DNA from: Lentimonas sp. CC4
GTDB lineage: Bacteria > Verrucomicrobiota > Verrucomicrobiia > Opitutales > Coraliomargaritaceae
NCBI RefSeq assembly: GCF_902728235.1
Contig: NZ_CACVBO010000001.1
Coordinates: forward strand, 2,504,001-2,568,000
DNA: 64,000 bases
Reading direction: 5' to 3'
Shown piece by piece: positions 26,166 to 35,402 of this stretch. Each line of letters begins with the position of its first letter. The first letter of the stretch is position 1. A program made the position numbers and the translations under genes. A model generated the notes under the pieces. That model did no database searches. It saw only the letters and a list, made by a program, of their open reading frames with translations, and was not told the DNA's origin.

Positions 26166-27719
26166 GTGAAACATAGTAAAAACGATAAAACCGTATTTTG
26201 GGGCTCTTTTATTGCCCTGATTACCACTTCAATGGCCTTCATTATCCGAGCCATCTTGATTAATAGTGGCATTTGGCCCGAGCAATTCGGCTTAGATAAA
26301 GTGCAGGGCGGAGTTTTGTTCGGCGCCGGCATCTGGCCGTTCGCTATTAGTATTATTCTATTCAGCCTGATCATTGATAGGGTCGGATATAAGTTCGCGA
26401 TGTTTTTCAGCTTTGTTTGCTATGCGATCTTTGGCGCACTTGCGTTTGCTGCTTATGGTATCGTCAACGGTGAGGTAGCAGATCTTGCGATGGCTCAAGC
26501 GAAGGCTTGGAACTATCTGTATTGGGGCTCTGTCATTCTTGGTCTCGGTAATGGCACTGTTGAGGCCTTCATTAACCCTGTTGTAGCAACACTGTTTAAG
26601 GACGAGAAATCAAAATGGCTGAACATGCTACACGCAGCGTGGCCCGGTGGTTTGGTGCTTGGCGGTGTATTAGCAATTGGCCTCAGTGGTGCAGTTGCAA
26701 ATGATTGGCGTATTCTGATCGTCCTTATGTTTATTCCTGCCGTGATCTATTTGATCATGCTCGCGAAGGTTAAATTTCCAGTGAACGAGCGTGTCGCTGC
26801 GGGGTCTAGTTATAAAGACATGCTTGCAGAGTTCGGCACGCCAGCTGCCTTTGTTGCATTCTCACTTATTTTTGTCCAACTCGGCGACGTCTTCACATGG
26901 AGCACTGTTCTTACTTGGGCGCTGATTGGCCTGACGACTCTCGGGTATGCGGCATATAGCCGCTCCTTTGGTAATCCGTTGTTGTTGGTGCTCATCGTGA
27001 TCATGATGCCTATGGCAACTACGGAGCTGGGCACCGATGGTTGGATTTCCGCACTGATGGAGAAGCCCATGCATGCTGCTGGCTGGGATCCAACTTGGGT
27101 GCTTGTTTACACCTCAGCAATTATGATGGTGCTACGTTTCAATGCGGGCCCTGTGATTCAAAAATTCGGACCTTTGGGACTACTTGCACTTTGCTCGGGT
27201 CTAGCGATTGTCGGATTAAACCTGCTATCGTTTGCTAGCAGTGTTGCATTCATCTTCTTTGCGGCGACCATTTATGGTGTCGCTAAGACATACTTCTGGC
27301 CAACTGTTTTAGGTGTGGTCGCAGAGCAAACGCCAAAAGGTGGTGCACTCACGCTGAATGCGATTGCAGGTATTGGGATGCTAAGCGTTGGTATTTTGGG
27401 CGGGCCTTTCATTGGAGACTTACAGGAAAGCTCGGTCACCTCTGCACTTGAAGAAGCCGTTGAGGCACCCGTTTTTGAAAGTATCACCGAAGAGCGCCAC
27501 TACGTGCTAGGTAATTACACCGCCTTAGATGTGACTGCGGTTGAGGCGCTACCCGAAGCGCTGCAAGGCGAGATCGGTGAAGTCAAAGAGCGTGAGACAC
27601 AAGGCGCCTTGGCGAAAATGTCGATGTTCCCTGCATTTATGTTGGTCTGCTTCGTGGGACTCATTCTCTACTTCAAGAGCCAGGGCGGTTATAAGCCAAA
27701 AGTCATTGGTTCTCACTAA
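26166..27719 (+). CDS. MFS transporter, sugar-type
   Basis: A 517-residue inner-membrane transporter of the major facilitator superfamily with about 12 helices. The first helix starts FWGSFIALITTSMAFIIRA; MLHAAWPGGLVLGGVLAIG and YGVAKTYFWPTVLGVVAE are later helices. A hydrophilic insertion of about 65 residues (around 415-485, rich in Glu) separates the last two helices, which is unusual. The start is GTG at 26166. It is the first gene after the AraC regulator and likely imports the sugar that feeds the following oxidoreductase and isomerase. Substrate unknown. Confidence 0.9.
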   Translation: MKHSKNDKTVFWGSFIALITTSMAFIIRAILINSGIWPEQFGLDKVQGGVLFGAGIWPFAISIILFSLIIDRVGYKFAMFFSFVCYAIFGALAFAAYGIVNGEVADLAMAQAKAWNYLYWGSVILGLGNGTVEAFINPVVATLFKDEKSKWLNMLHAAWPGGLVLGGVLAIGLSGAVANDWRILIVLMFIPAVIYLIMLAKVKFPVNERVAAGSSYKDMLAEFGTPAAFVAFSLIFVQLGDVFTWSTVLTWALIGLTTLGYAAYSRSFGNPLLLVLIVIMMPMATTELGTDGWISALMEKPMHAAGWDPTWVLVYTSAIMMVLRFNAGPVIQKFGPLGLLALCSGLAIVGLNLLSFASSVAFIFFAATIYGVAKTYFWPTVLGVVAEQTPKGGALTLNAIAGIGMLSVGILGGPFIGDLQESSVTSALEEAVEAPVFESITEERHYVLGNYTALDVTAVEALPEALQGEIGEVKERETQGALAKMSMFPAFMLVCFVGLILYFKSQGGYKPKVIGSH

Positions 27720-27742
27720 TTCAATTTTAAATATCTAATATT

Positions 27743-28930
27743 ATGGCATCAAAACAACCACTCAAAGTCGGTATGGTTGGCGGCGGAGGCGGCGCTTTCA
27801 TCGCGAACCCACACCAAAAAGCAATTCACTTCGACGGCACGCGTAAGGTGCACTCGGTCGCACTACATCCTGATCCTAAGATCGCGATGGAAGAGGCAGA
27901 CGCTTGGGCGTATCCAGTGAAAGGATACGAGAGCTATGATGAAATGATCACTGTGCAGAAGGATCTTCCTGAAGAGGAACGTCTGGATTACATCTTGATT
28001 GTTACGCCGAACTTCGTGCACTTCGATCCTGCCATGAAGGCGCTCGAAGCGGGCATCCCTGTCATGTGCGAGAAGCCAATGACGATTGACCTGGCGCAGT
28101 CCGATGCATTGGTCGCGAAGGCGAAGGAAAAGAATGTTCCGTTTGCAGTGGCACATACTTATGTCGGCCATTGGAGCAGTTGGTTCAGTCGTTTTATCGT
28201 GCAGAGTGGTTTGCTCGGTGAGATCCGCTGGGTGGATAGCTATTACATTCAAGGCTGGTTGGCTGATAAGCTCGAAGACACTGGTCAAACGCAAGCAGCA
28301 TGGCGCACAGACCCAAAGCGCGCAGGGGCTTCGGGTGCGGGCGGCGATATCGGTATTCACGCCTTGGAGCAACTTCGCTTTGTGACTGGTTTGGATGTGA
28401 CGGATGTGTCCGCGCACTGTGAGTGTATGGTTCCTGGTCGTCCGATTGACGATCACTTCACTGTTTACGGTAAACTCTCCAATGGTGGGAAGTGCCTCGT
28501 GCGTGCGTCACAAATTTGCCATGGTCATCAGAATGATCTCGGCATCGTGATTGCCGGCACAAAGGGCTTGCTCAAGTGGCGTCAAGAGGATGCTGAGGCG
28601 GTCACTATTTGTCTGCCAGGTCAACCCGATCGCACTTACTGGCGCGGCGCGGTCTCGGCCAACGACGGCTTCCTCGGAGATGTGCCGCAGGAGCTGCTCG
28701 ACGAGCCAACGATTCCATCGGGGCATGTTGAAGGTTTGCATGATGCATTTGCGCGTCTTCACCGTGAATTCGAAAAAGACATTCGTGCCTTCCAGAAGGG
28801 TGAAGCATGGAACTGCGATGGTAGCAAATATGCCAACGTGCATGACGGTCGTATGGGCCTCGCTTTCATTGACGCAGCTGTTGCCTCGCAGGCGAATGAC
28901 AATGCGTGGACTCCAGTCGATCTGGGCTAA
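27743..28930 (+). CDS. Gfo/Idh/MocA family oxidoreductase, cytoplasmic
   Basis: A 395-residue oxidoreductase without signal peptide. KVGMVGGGGGAFIANPHQKA is a Rossmann loop with an extra glycine. GIPVMCEKPMTIDLAQSD has the EKP motif, GGDIGIHALEQLRFVTG the catalytic region. It should act inside the cell on imported sugar using NAD(P). It follows the MFS gene by 23 bases and is followed by an ankyrin protein and a sugar isomerase. Length and motifs match the large family of uncharacterised paralogs in this phylum. Confidence 0.92.
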   Translation: MASKQPLKVGMVGGGGGAFIANPHQKAIHFDGTRKVHSVALHPDPKIAMEEADAWAYPVKGYESYDEMITVQKDLPEEERLDYILIVTPNFVHFDPAMKALEAGIPVMCEKPMTIDLAQSDALVAKAKEKNVPFAVAHTYVGHWSSWFSRFIVQSGLLGEIRWVDSYYIQGWLADKLEDTGQTQAAWRTDPKRAGASGAGGDIGIHALEQLRFVTGLDVTDVSAHCECMVPGRPIDDHFTVYGKLSNGGKCLVRASQICHGHQNDLGIVIAGTKGLLKWRQEDAEAVTICLPGQPDRTYWRGAVSANDGFLGDVPQELLDEPTIPSGHVEGLHDAFARLHREFEKDIRAFQKGEAWNCDGSKYANVHDGRMGLAFIDAAVASQANDNAWTPVDLG

Positions 28931-28947
28931 TTCTAGATTCACATCTC

Positions 28948-29601
28948 ATGATCGCCTCACGTATTTATCGCTTCTTGATTTTAGTGTGCTTTGGTATGCT
29001 CACGCTCTGCGCGTGTGCTGCTGATGCGAAATATACTACGATTGATGAAGCGATTGCGCGGGGCGATTTGGCAGATGTGACACTACAAATTACCGCGTAT
29101 CCCGAGCGCTTGAATCAGGGCAAGAACCCGAAGCTCTCCCCGTTGAATCAAGCGATTCTCCGAAAGAAAGAAACGATCGCATTGTTTTTGATTGAGTCGG
29201 GTGCAGATGTGAATGCACCGGATGGTAGCAAGCGCACGCCGCTACATCTCTGCGTCGATCGCGATCTGCCCAAAGTTGCGACTGCTTTACTCAAAGCCAA
29301 GGCCAAGCCCAATGAATGGGATAAGGCGGGGTGGACACCGTTGCATAATGCGGCGGCGAAAGATCGCGTAGTCATGGCCACAGTTCTTATCAAAGGCGGT
29401 GCCGATCCTAAGGCCTTGAGTGAGCGCGGCGGCACGCCACTACACGAAGCCGCCGCAAGTGGTAGTGCCGAAATGGTGCAACTTTTTCTAGATAATGGTG
29501 TCGATCCTACCATCGCTTCAACGAGTGGAGATACGGCCCTTTCGGTGGCTCAAGCTAGTAAAAATGAGGCGGCGATCAAGCTGCTCGAAACAACTAAATA
29601 A
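28948..29601 (+). CDS. secreted ankyrin-repeat protein
   Basis: A 217-residue protein starting MIASRIYRFLILVCFGMLTL, a signal peptide with a CAC-type possible lipobox (LTLCACA). Four to five ankyrin repeats follow, clear from GSKRTPLHLCVDRDLPKVAT, AGWTPLHNAAAKDRVVMATV and GGTPLHEAAASGSAEMVQLF. Ankyrin repeats bind proteins, so this may be a periplasmic scaffold or inhibitor. ATG 28948 is chosen because the upstream start at 28906 overlaps the preceding gene and breaks the signal. It lies between two sugar enzymes in one operon. Confidence 0.88.
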   Translation: MIASRIYRFLILVCFGMLTLCACAADAKYTTIDEAIARGDLADVTLQITAYPERLNQGKNPKLSPLNQAILRKKETIALFLIESGADVNAPDGSKRTPLHLCVDRDLPKVATALLKAKAKPNEWDKAGWTPLHNAAAKDRVVMATVLIKGGADPKALSERGGTPLHEAAASGSAEMVQLFLDNGVDPTIASTSGDTALSVAQASKNEAAIKLLETTK

Positions 29602-29634
29602 CAATTTTCAATTAACACCTAATAACTCCCCATT

Positions 29635-30669
29635 ATGTCACGTCCTGTTACACTTTTCACCGGCCAATGGGCCGATCTTTCACTCGCGGAACTCGCACCT
29701 AAAGTAAAAGAAATGGGCTTCGACGGCGTCGAGCTCGCCTGTTGGGGCGATCACTTTGATGTGCAAGCTGCGCTCAACGAGCCAGACTATATCGCCAAAA
29801 AGTGGGAGCTGCTTGAAGCCAATGGTCTAACTTGCTACGCGATCAGTAGCCACCTCGTCGGCCAAGCGGTCTGCGACCTCATTGACGAGCGCCATGCGGC
29901 GATTCTTTCACCTGAGATCTACGGCGATGGCGAGCCTGAGGGTGTGCGCCAACGTGCTGCTAAGGAAATGGAAGATACTGCCCGTGCGGCGCGTAAGTTC
30001 TTCGACGCGAAGCCAGGTGGTGCGCCAGAGCGCGTCGTCGTCAATGGCTTTACTGGTTCTTCGATCTGGCACTTACTGTATTCGTTTCCGCCAATCGTGC
30101 CGGGTCAAATTGAAGCAGGGTTCCAGGATTTCGCCGACCGTTGGACGCCGATCCTTGATGTCTTCGAGGAGGAGGATGTTGATTTCGCACTCGAAGTGCA
30201 CCCGACTGAAATTGCATTTGATATCGCGAGTGCTGCACAAGCGCTTGAAGCGATTAACCATCACCCGCGTTTTGGGTTTAACTATGACCCGAGCCACCTC
30301 GGCTACCAAGGTGTGGATTATGTAAAATTCATTCGCGACTTCGGGGCCTACATTTTCCACGCACACGTCAAGGACGCATGGTGGGGACACGGCAATGGCG
30401 ACGTCGGCGTATTTGGCGGTCACACTGAATTCGGTGATGCCCGTCGCTACTGGGATTTCCGATCTCCAGGTCGTGGTGACGTGAATTTCGAAGAAGTGAT
30501 CGTCGCGTTGAATGACGTCAATTACCAAGGGCCACTTTCCATCGAGTGGGAAGATAGCCGCATGGATCGTTTCCATGGAGGTGCTGAGGCGTGTGCGTTC
30601 ACTCGTGCGCTCGACTTCGCGCCGAGCAATGTCGCCTTCGACGCAGCTTTCGACAAAGACAAACAATAA
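29635..30669 (+). CDS. sugar phosphate isomerase/epimerase
   Basis: A 344-residue TIM-barrel protein of the xylose isomerase-like superfamily. [20 protein letters not shown] begins the barrel, [17 protein letters not shown] is the conserved second strand, and [44 protein letters not shown] and [13 protein letters not shown] provide the metal-binding Glu, Asp, His and Glu. It likely isomerises the keto-sugar produced by the neighbouring Gfo/Idh enzymes. ATG 29635 is close behind the ankyrin gene, and tatA follows 15 bases later. Cytoplasmic; substrate unknown. Confidence 0.92.
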   Translation: MSRPVTLFTGQWADLSLAELAPKVKEMGFDGVELACWGDHFDVQAALNEPDYIAKKWELLEANGLTCYAISSHLVGQAVCDLIDERHAAILSPEIYGDGEPEGVRQRAAKEMEDTARAARKFFDAKPGGAPERVVVNGFTGSSIWHLLYSFPPIVPGQIEAGFQDFADRWTPILDVFEEEDVDFALEVHPTEIAFDIASAAQALEAINHHPRFGFNYDPSHLGYQGVDYVKFIRDFGAYIFHAHVKDAWWGHGNGDVGVFGGHTEFGDARRYWDFRSPGRGDVNFEEVIVALNDVNYQGPLSIEWEDSRMDRFHGGAEACAFTRALDFAPSNVAFDAAFDKDKQ

Positions 30670-30683
30670 TAAGGAGCAGTCCT

Positions 30684-30932
30684 ATGAACATGACACCACT
30701 CGCTTTTCTCCAGAATCTGAACACGCCTGAGATCATTATGATCGGTGCGGTCGTGCTACTTTTTTTTGGTGCGAAACGTATGCCGGAACTCTTTAAGTCC
30801 TTTGGTAAGTCGGTGCGCGAGTTCAAAAAAGCCACGTCCGGAATCGAGGATGACATTCGCACTGCGATGGATGTCGACGTCGAGTCGAAGCCTGTAAAGC
30901 GCAAACCGTTGGGTTCCGATACTGAAGTTTAA
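30684..30932 (+). CDS. tatA: twin-arginine translocase TatA/E subunit
   Basis: An 82-residue protein with a single N-terminal membrane helix (EIIMIGAVVLLFFGAKRMPE) followed by the amphipathic helix LFKSFGKSVREFKKATSG, which is the TatA signature. A good ribosome site (AAGGAG) lies 8 bases before ATG 30684; the longer frame from 30591 overlaps the isomerase gene. TatA oligomers form the channel through which folded Tat substrates pass. Placement inside a sugar operon next to Tat-exported oxidoreductases suggests a dedicated or extra TatA. TatB and TatC are not in the window. Confidence 0.92.
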   Translation: MNMTPLAFLQNLNTPEIIMIGAVVLLFFGAKRMPELFKSFGKSVREFKKATSGIEDDIRTAMDVDVESKPVKRKPLGSDTEV

Positions 30933-30942
30933 GTTAACAATT

Positions 30943-30981
30943 GAGTCTGCTCGCCTGAACATACGGGCAGACTCGCTTTTC
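30943..30981 (+). terminator. terminator after tatA
   Basis: GAGTCTGC (30943-30950) pairs with GCAGACTC (30967-30974) and is followed by GCTTTTCTC. It lies 11 bases past the tatA stop and splits the plus-strand cluster into two likely transcription units. Confidence 0.75.
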
Positions 30982-31000
30982 TCTGTTCACCCCACCAAAT

Positions 31001-31951
31001 ATGAATAAAATCCTTACAGCTTCCTGCCTAGTGTTGGCGGGCTCACTCAGTGCGGCGTCTAGTTGGGTGCCGACTTTTAAAGATAAGCCAGTCTCTCCGC
31101 AGCAGACCAAAGCAATTGAAGCCGCGTTGCCGCAGGAGGCGATTGCGACTCCGAAAGAAGAACGCCGTATTTTGGTTTACAGCGCGACACAAGGCTTTCG
31201 CCACAAGTCGATTCCTGTTGGTAAATTTGCGCTTGAAGCCATGGGCACATCCTCCGGCGCCTATACGGCAGTGGTGAGCGACGATCCTGCAAACTTCGAG
31301 CCCGAAGCTTTAAAGACATTTGACGCGGTGGTGCTTCTCAGCCCGACGCAGGATTTCTTTATGCCAAATCGGAAGCAGAAAAAGAAGTTTTCGAAGGAAG
31401 AGTGGGCGTTCCTACAAGCGCGTCACGAACGACTCGTTGGTAATCTAATTAAATACGTCAATCAGGGCGGAGGCCTCGTTGGAATTCACGCTGCGACTGA
31501 CTCTTGCTATCATAATGAAGCCTATGGCGACGCAATGGGCGCTTACTTCGAAGGTCACCCGTGGCGTCATACTAATAATGTGACGATTGTGGTCGAAGAT
31601 CCTGAGCATGGCACCATGAAGCCAGTGTTTGATGGTATGGACGATTTCGCGTTGGTCGAAGAAATCTACCAATTTCGCTCTGAGCCATACTCGCGCGAGA
31701 ACTTGCGCATTTTACTGCATCTTGATCCCGAGCGCAGTGATAAGGTCAAAGGTATGAGCCGTGAGGACAATGACTATCCCGTTGCTTGGGTGAAGGGCGT
31801 AGGCGAGGGACGTATGTTCTATACCAGTATCGGACATAACGATCATATCTTCGCAAATCCACTGATGCTAAAACATTATCTCGCTGGCATTCAGTTTGCA
31901 TGCGGTGATATCGAAGCGGATACCACACCCAGCGGTAAGCTTACGAAGTAA
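31001..31951 (+). CDS. ThuA-like domain protein, secreted
   Basis: A 316-residue protein with a signal peptide (MNKILTASCLVLAGSLSAAS). The ThuA domain (PF06283, a class I glutamine-amidotransferase-like fold) shows as RRILVYSATQGFRHKSIPVG, GGGLVGIHAATDSCYHNEAYG and GEGRMFYTSIGHNDHIF. ThuA proteins occur in trehalose and related disaccharide use, where they partner with 3-keto-sugar enzymes. Context fits: Gfo/Idh and DUF1080 genes follow. The catalytic role of this group is not firmly established. Confidence 0.9.
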   Translation: MNKILTASCLVLAGSLSAASSWVPTFKDKPVSPQQTKAIEAALPQEAIATPKEERRILVYSATQGFRHKSIPVGKFALEAMGTSSGAYTAVVSDDPANFEPEALKTFDAVVLLSPTQDFFMPNRKQKKKFSKEEWAFLQARHERLVGNLIKYVNQGGGLVGIHAATDSCYHNEAYGDAMGAYFEGHPWRHTNNVTIVVEDPEHGTMKPVFDGMDDFALVEEIYQFRSEPYSRENLRILLHLDPERSDKVKGMSREDNDYPVAWVKGVGEGRMFYTSIGHNDHIFANPLMLKHYLAGIQFACGDIEADTTPSGKLTK

Positions 31952-32133
31952 ACTTCGGTTATGCTGCGCCGATGTCTGAAGTCGCTTTACTCGGTGTGCT
32001 TGCACAGCGCTTTGGTGGCCGCATTGAGTGGAACTCTAAAAACATGCGCATCACCAACCGCCCAGAATTGAACGTCTTTGTTAAGGAACCAGCCCGCGCG
32101 GGTTGGGCAGCTTGCGAGGATCTTTGGACTTAA
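31952..32133 (+). pseudogene. C-terminal fragment of a Gfo/Idh oxidoreductase
   Basis: Directly after the ThuA stop codon a new frame reads NFGYAAPMSEVALLGVLAQR and later GGRIEWNSKNMRITN and [13 protein letters not shown] before a TAA at 32131-32133. This is the typical last 55-60 residues of Gfo/Idh enzymes (the segment with LLGxxAxRxGxRIEWDxxxMxxTN). No matching N-terminal part is present, so an ancestral oxidoreductase gene has been deleted down to its tail. An ATG at 31972 exists in the fragment, but I see no reason to think it is used. Confidence 0.8.
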
Positions 32134-32155
32134 TTGTAACTTAAAATTTATTATA

Positions 32156-33442
32156 ATGAATTATTCATCTAAAAAATCACGTCGCTCATTTCTAAAGCAA
32201 AGCGCGGCACTCGGAGCCTCTTTATTTGCGGCACCGATGATTCTTCGCTCGGAAACGCTAGGCATCAATGGGAAGGGCGGTGCCAATAGCCGTATCAACA
32301 TAGCTTACATCGGTATGGGCTTACAGGTTCGCGCTCTACTTGGTATTACGGGGAGATCTGATGTGCAGCCGACCTATGTCTGTGATGTGAAGCCTGACAG
32401 GTTGAAGTTTGGGCAGAATGAAATGGCAAAGCGCGGCTACGCCGACGTGGCTGCCACGCCTGACTACGAAGACATCATCAATGATCCTTCGGTCGATGCA
32501 GTCGTTATCGTGACGCCGGATCACTGGCATGCTGCCATCGCCATAGCCGCGATGCGTGCGGGTAAGGATGTGTATGTTGAGAAGCCTATGACGCTCACGA
32601 TCGACGAAGGCAAAGCCATGGTCGAGGCTGAGGCACGTTACGGCACGGTGCTACAGGTCGGCTCGATGCAACGCTCCGACAATGCGTTTCGCAAAGCAGC
32701 TGAGATCGTGCGTAACGGATGGATCGGTGAGATTAAGGAAGCCTATGCACAGCTTGGCGGATTTCCTCCTGCTAAACTGGGAGCCGAACAGCCAATTCCA
32801 GAGGGCTTTAATTATGATAAGTGGTTAGGGCCTGCCCCGTATGAACCTTATACCGCAGAGCGTGTAAAAGGCTCCTTCGGTGGTGGTTGGCGCTCCTATT
32901 GGGAATACGGTTCCCGCAAAAACGGTGATTGGGGTGCGCACCATTTTGACATCATTCAATGGGCACTGGGTATGGATGATTCAGGGCCAACACTCTATAT
33001 GCCGAAGGGCTACGAGGGGGAAAGGTATCAGTATCATCAATACGCTGACGGTGTTAAAGTCATTCGCGATCATCCGGATATGAAGGGGCACCAGATTCGT
33101 TTCATCGGAACGGAAGGGGAGGTTATGGTCAGTCGAGGTGGTAAGTTGACGACGTCCGTGCCAAGTATGGCTAAACGACCGCTGTCGCCAACTGATACCC
33201 GACTCTATGTTTCTCCTGAGCATCGCGGTGCGTGGGTGGATTGCATCAAGACGAGGCGCACGCCAATTTGCCCGGCAACTGTAGGGCACCGAACTGGCAC
33301 GATCTGCCAGCTTTCAGGTATTGCCGAGCGTATGAAACGTCCCATCCGTTGGGATCCAGCTGCGGAAATGATCCTCGGTGATGCCGATGCCCTCCGCTGG
33401 ATGGATCGTCCACGTCGTGCTGGTTATGAACTGCCCGCTTAA
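32156..33442 (+). CDS. Tat-exported Gfo/Idh/MocA family oxidoreductase
   Basis: A 428-residue enzyme with twin-arginine signal [19 protein letters not shown] at residues 8-26. [18 protein letters not shown] is the Rossmann start, [15 protein letters not shown] has the EKP motif, and [16 protein letters not shown] is the catalytic region. I use ATG 32156; the frame is open back to 32078 but that would hide the Tat signal behind extra residues. It lies between the ThuA gene and a HEAT-repeat gene and, with the DUF1080 protein at 35403, should act in the periplasm on a glycoside. Confidence 0.92.
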   Translation: MNYSSKKSRRSFLKQSAALGASLFAAPMILRSETLGINGKGGANSRINIAYIGMGLQVRALLGITGRSDVQPTYVCDVKPDRLKFGQNEMAKRGYADVAATPDYEDIINDPSVDAVVIVTPDHWHAAIAIAAMRAGKDVYVEKPMTLTIDEGKAMVEAEARYGTVLQVGSMQRSDNAFRKAAEIVRNGWIGEIKEAYAQLGGFPPAKLGAEQPIPEGFNYDKWLGPAPYEPYTAERVKGSFGGGWRSYWEYGSRKNGDWGAHHFDIIQWALGMDDSGPTLYMPKGYEGERYQYHQYADGVKVIRDHPDMKGHQIRFIGTEGEVMVSRGGKLTTSVPSMAKRPLSPTDTRLYVSPEHRGAWVDCIKTRRTPICPATVGHRTGTICQLSGIAERMKRPIRWDPAAEMILGDADALRWMDRPRRAGYELPA

Positions 33443-33492
33443 GGCAATTTTGTGAGCCATCATCCATATTCAAATTTCAATCCTTATATTAA

Positions 33493-35367
33493 ATGATTAA
33501 GAGAATTACCTCTTTCACTTCGCTACTTGCGATCGCCTCCGCATCATTTGCGGCCGATCTCAGTGGTTTAATTACGAACCTCAACTCCGATAACTATAAA
33601 GAGCGCCAGTCGGCTCGCCTCGAATTGCGACAGGTGCTACTTGATACGCCTGCTACAGAGCGTGCCGCATCGGAGGCGCAGTTGCTGGAAAATATCGGGC
33701 CAGGCAAGCCGTTTGCGACTCGTGACTGGTCGATCCGTGTCTTGGCACTAATTGGCGACGAAGCATCGGTGGCGCCCTTGGCGGCATTGCTAAACGATCC
33801 GGATGCTCATATCGCGGATTGTGCACGCCGTGCGTTGGCTGCGAATTCCTCGCCCAAAGCAACCGAAGCTCTGGTAGCTGCCCTTAAGCAAGACGCTCAA
33901 ATCGCTTACCTCGATGCGCTAGCATATCGTGGCGATCCTGCGGCCGTTCCGGCAATCGGTGTCGTATTATCCAACGGTTCCCCCGAGATGGCGGCACCGG
34001 CTGCTCTGGCTTTGGGGAAAATCGGCGGGGCAGATGCATCAGCTGCGTTGCTATCTAAATATTCTAAAGCGGATGCTGCGCTGAAAACTTCGATCGAATT
34101 GGCCTTGCTGGATCATGGCAATATCAGCTCCGATGCCGCACGCGTCCTAGCGACTACGGCATCAAGTAGCGTCGTGCGTGTCGCAGCCTACGAACAGCAA
34201 ACGGTGTTGGATGCCAGTGGAGCCATGGATACACTCCAGATCGTTTTGAAGGATGAATCCTTCCCTGAAGGCGAGTCAATGGTTCGCGTTGCAATTGGTT
34301 CTCCAATCGCAGGAGATGCGATTGCGCTACTGCCTAGCATGTCCGAGGTGGATCAAACAGTCGTGCTTGCTGCGATCGCAGATCTTAATCTGACACAGTA
34401 TGAAGACGCGGTATTAGCGTTGTTGCAGTCGCCTTCAGCATCGGTGAAACAAAGTGCAATTCGCACGCTGGGTGTGATCGGCACGATTAAAAGTTATGAG
34501 CCGTTGTATGCACTGTATTTAAAGAATAGCAGCGATGCTGTCGTCTCGGAAGCATTGTCGCGCTTGAATGTGCCTTCTGCCGATGCGGCGCTGCTGAGCG
34601 CTGCCAAGGATAAGAGCAATCCAGCCGCTCAAGTGGCTGGATTTCAGCTTCTCGAATTGCGTAATACCGACGGCGTGACCGCTGTGGCCAACGAGTTGGC
34701 ACAACCCGGCAATGACGAGGATGTGCGTAAGGCTGCATTCAAAGCGATGGAATCAATCGGAGACGGAGAGAGCATTCGCACTCTGCTGAACATTATTGTA
34801 ACTCAGGATAGTATGATGCGTGCTGCACAAGGGAGCCTGAAGAAGCTTTCCGATAATGTCGGCGGAGCTCAGTATCAGTGGACCGAGTATTATTTGCCTG
34901 CTCTGCAATCTGCTCCAAGCGATGACGCTCGCAAAGGGGTGCTGGCGATTTTGGATGGTATCTCTTGCGAGCCAGTTGCTCAGTATTTGCAACAGTTGAT
35001 TGCCACAGATAGCCCACTCCGTGGGGACGCGATCAAATCGCTCTCACGCTGGTCGGATCTTCCCGCTGCTCAGGTGTGGAGCTCACTCTACAACTCGGAC
35101 GGCGTGTCGGATGCGGATCAGACGGCTGCACTGCGTGGCCTGAAGCGTGTCTTTAGTAAGGATGATATCACTGGTGATAGTCGCGCTAAGGTGGAATTTG
35201 CCGTTGAATTGATCCAAGGCGCTTCAACGGTTGAGTTGAAAGATGCGATCGTTAGCGGCTATGAAGGTCGCAAAATCGATCGGACCACAGCTCGCGAAGT
35301 TAAAAGGCTCTTCAAGCCCTTGGCTACCGATCCAGATGTCGGGCCGAGGGTCAAAAAGCTTCTTTAA
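33493..35367 (+). CDS. secreted HEAT-repeat protein
   Basis: A 624-residue protein with signal peptide MIKRITSFTSLLAIASASFA. The rest is almost wholly alpha-helical HEAT-like repeats: IRVLALIGDEASVAPLAALL, PEMAAPAALALGKIGGADAS, VKQSAIRTLGVIGTIKSYEP and DVRKAAFKAMESIGDGESIR are clear units, roughly 30 residues apart. Such solenoids bind other proteins; no catalytic residues are visible. Similar HEAT proteins accompany oxidoreductase and DUF1080 genes in Verrucomicrobiota and Planctomycetota. Composition is Ala- and Asp-rich. Periplasmic location is inferred from the signal. Confidence 0.88.
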   Translation: MIKRITSFTSLLAIASASFAADLSGLITNLNSDNYKERQSARLELRQVLLDTPATERAASEAQLLENIGPGKPFATRDWSIRVLALIGDEASVAPLAALLNDPDAHIADCARRALAANSSPKATEALVAALKQDAQIAYLDALAYRGDPAAVPAIGVVLSNGSPEMAAPAALALGKIGGADASAALLSKYSKADAALKTSIELALLDHGNISSDAARVLATTASSSVVRVAAYEQQTVLDASGAMDTLQIVLKDESFPEGESMVRVAIGSPIAGDAIALLPSMSEVDQTVVLAAIADLNLTQYEDAVLALLQSPSASVKQSAIRTLGVIGTIKSYEPLYALYLKNSSDAVVSEALSRLNVPSADAALLSAAKDKSNPAAQVAGFQLLELRNTDGVTAVANELAQPGNDEDVRKAAFKAMESIGDGESIRTLLNIIVTQDSMMRAAQGSLKKLSDNVGGAQYQWTEYYLPALQSAPSDDARKGVLAILDGISCEPVAQYLQQLIATDSPLRGDAIKSLSRWSDLPAAQVWSSLYNSDGVSDADQTAALRGLKRVFSKDDITGDSRAKVEFAVELIQGASTVELKDAIVSGYEGRKIDRTTAREVKRLFKPLATDPDVGPRVKKLL

Positions 35368-35402
35368 TTCGCGTGCGTCCCTTCTGATCCTTTAATTACA
35401 TT

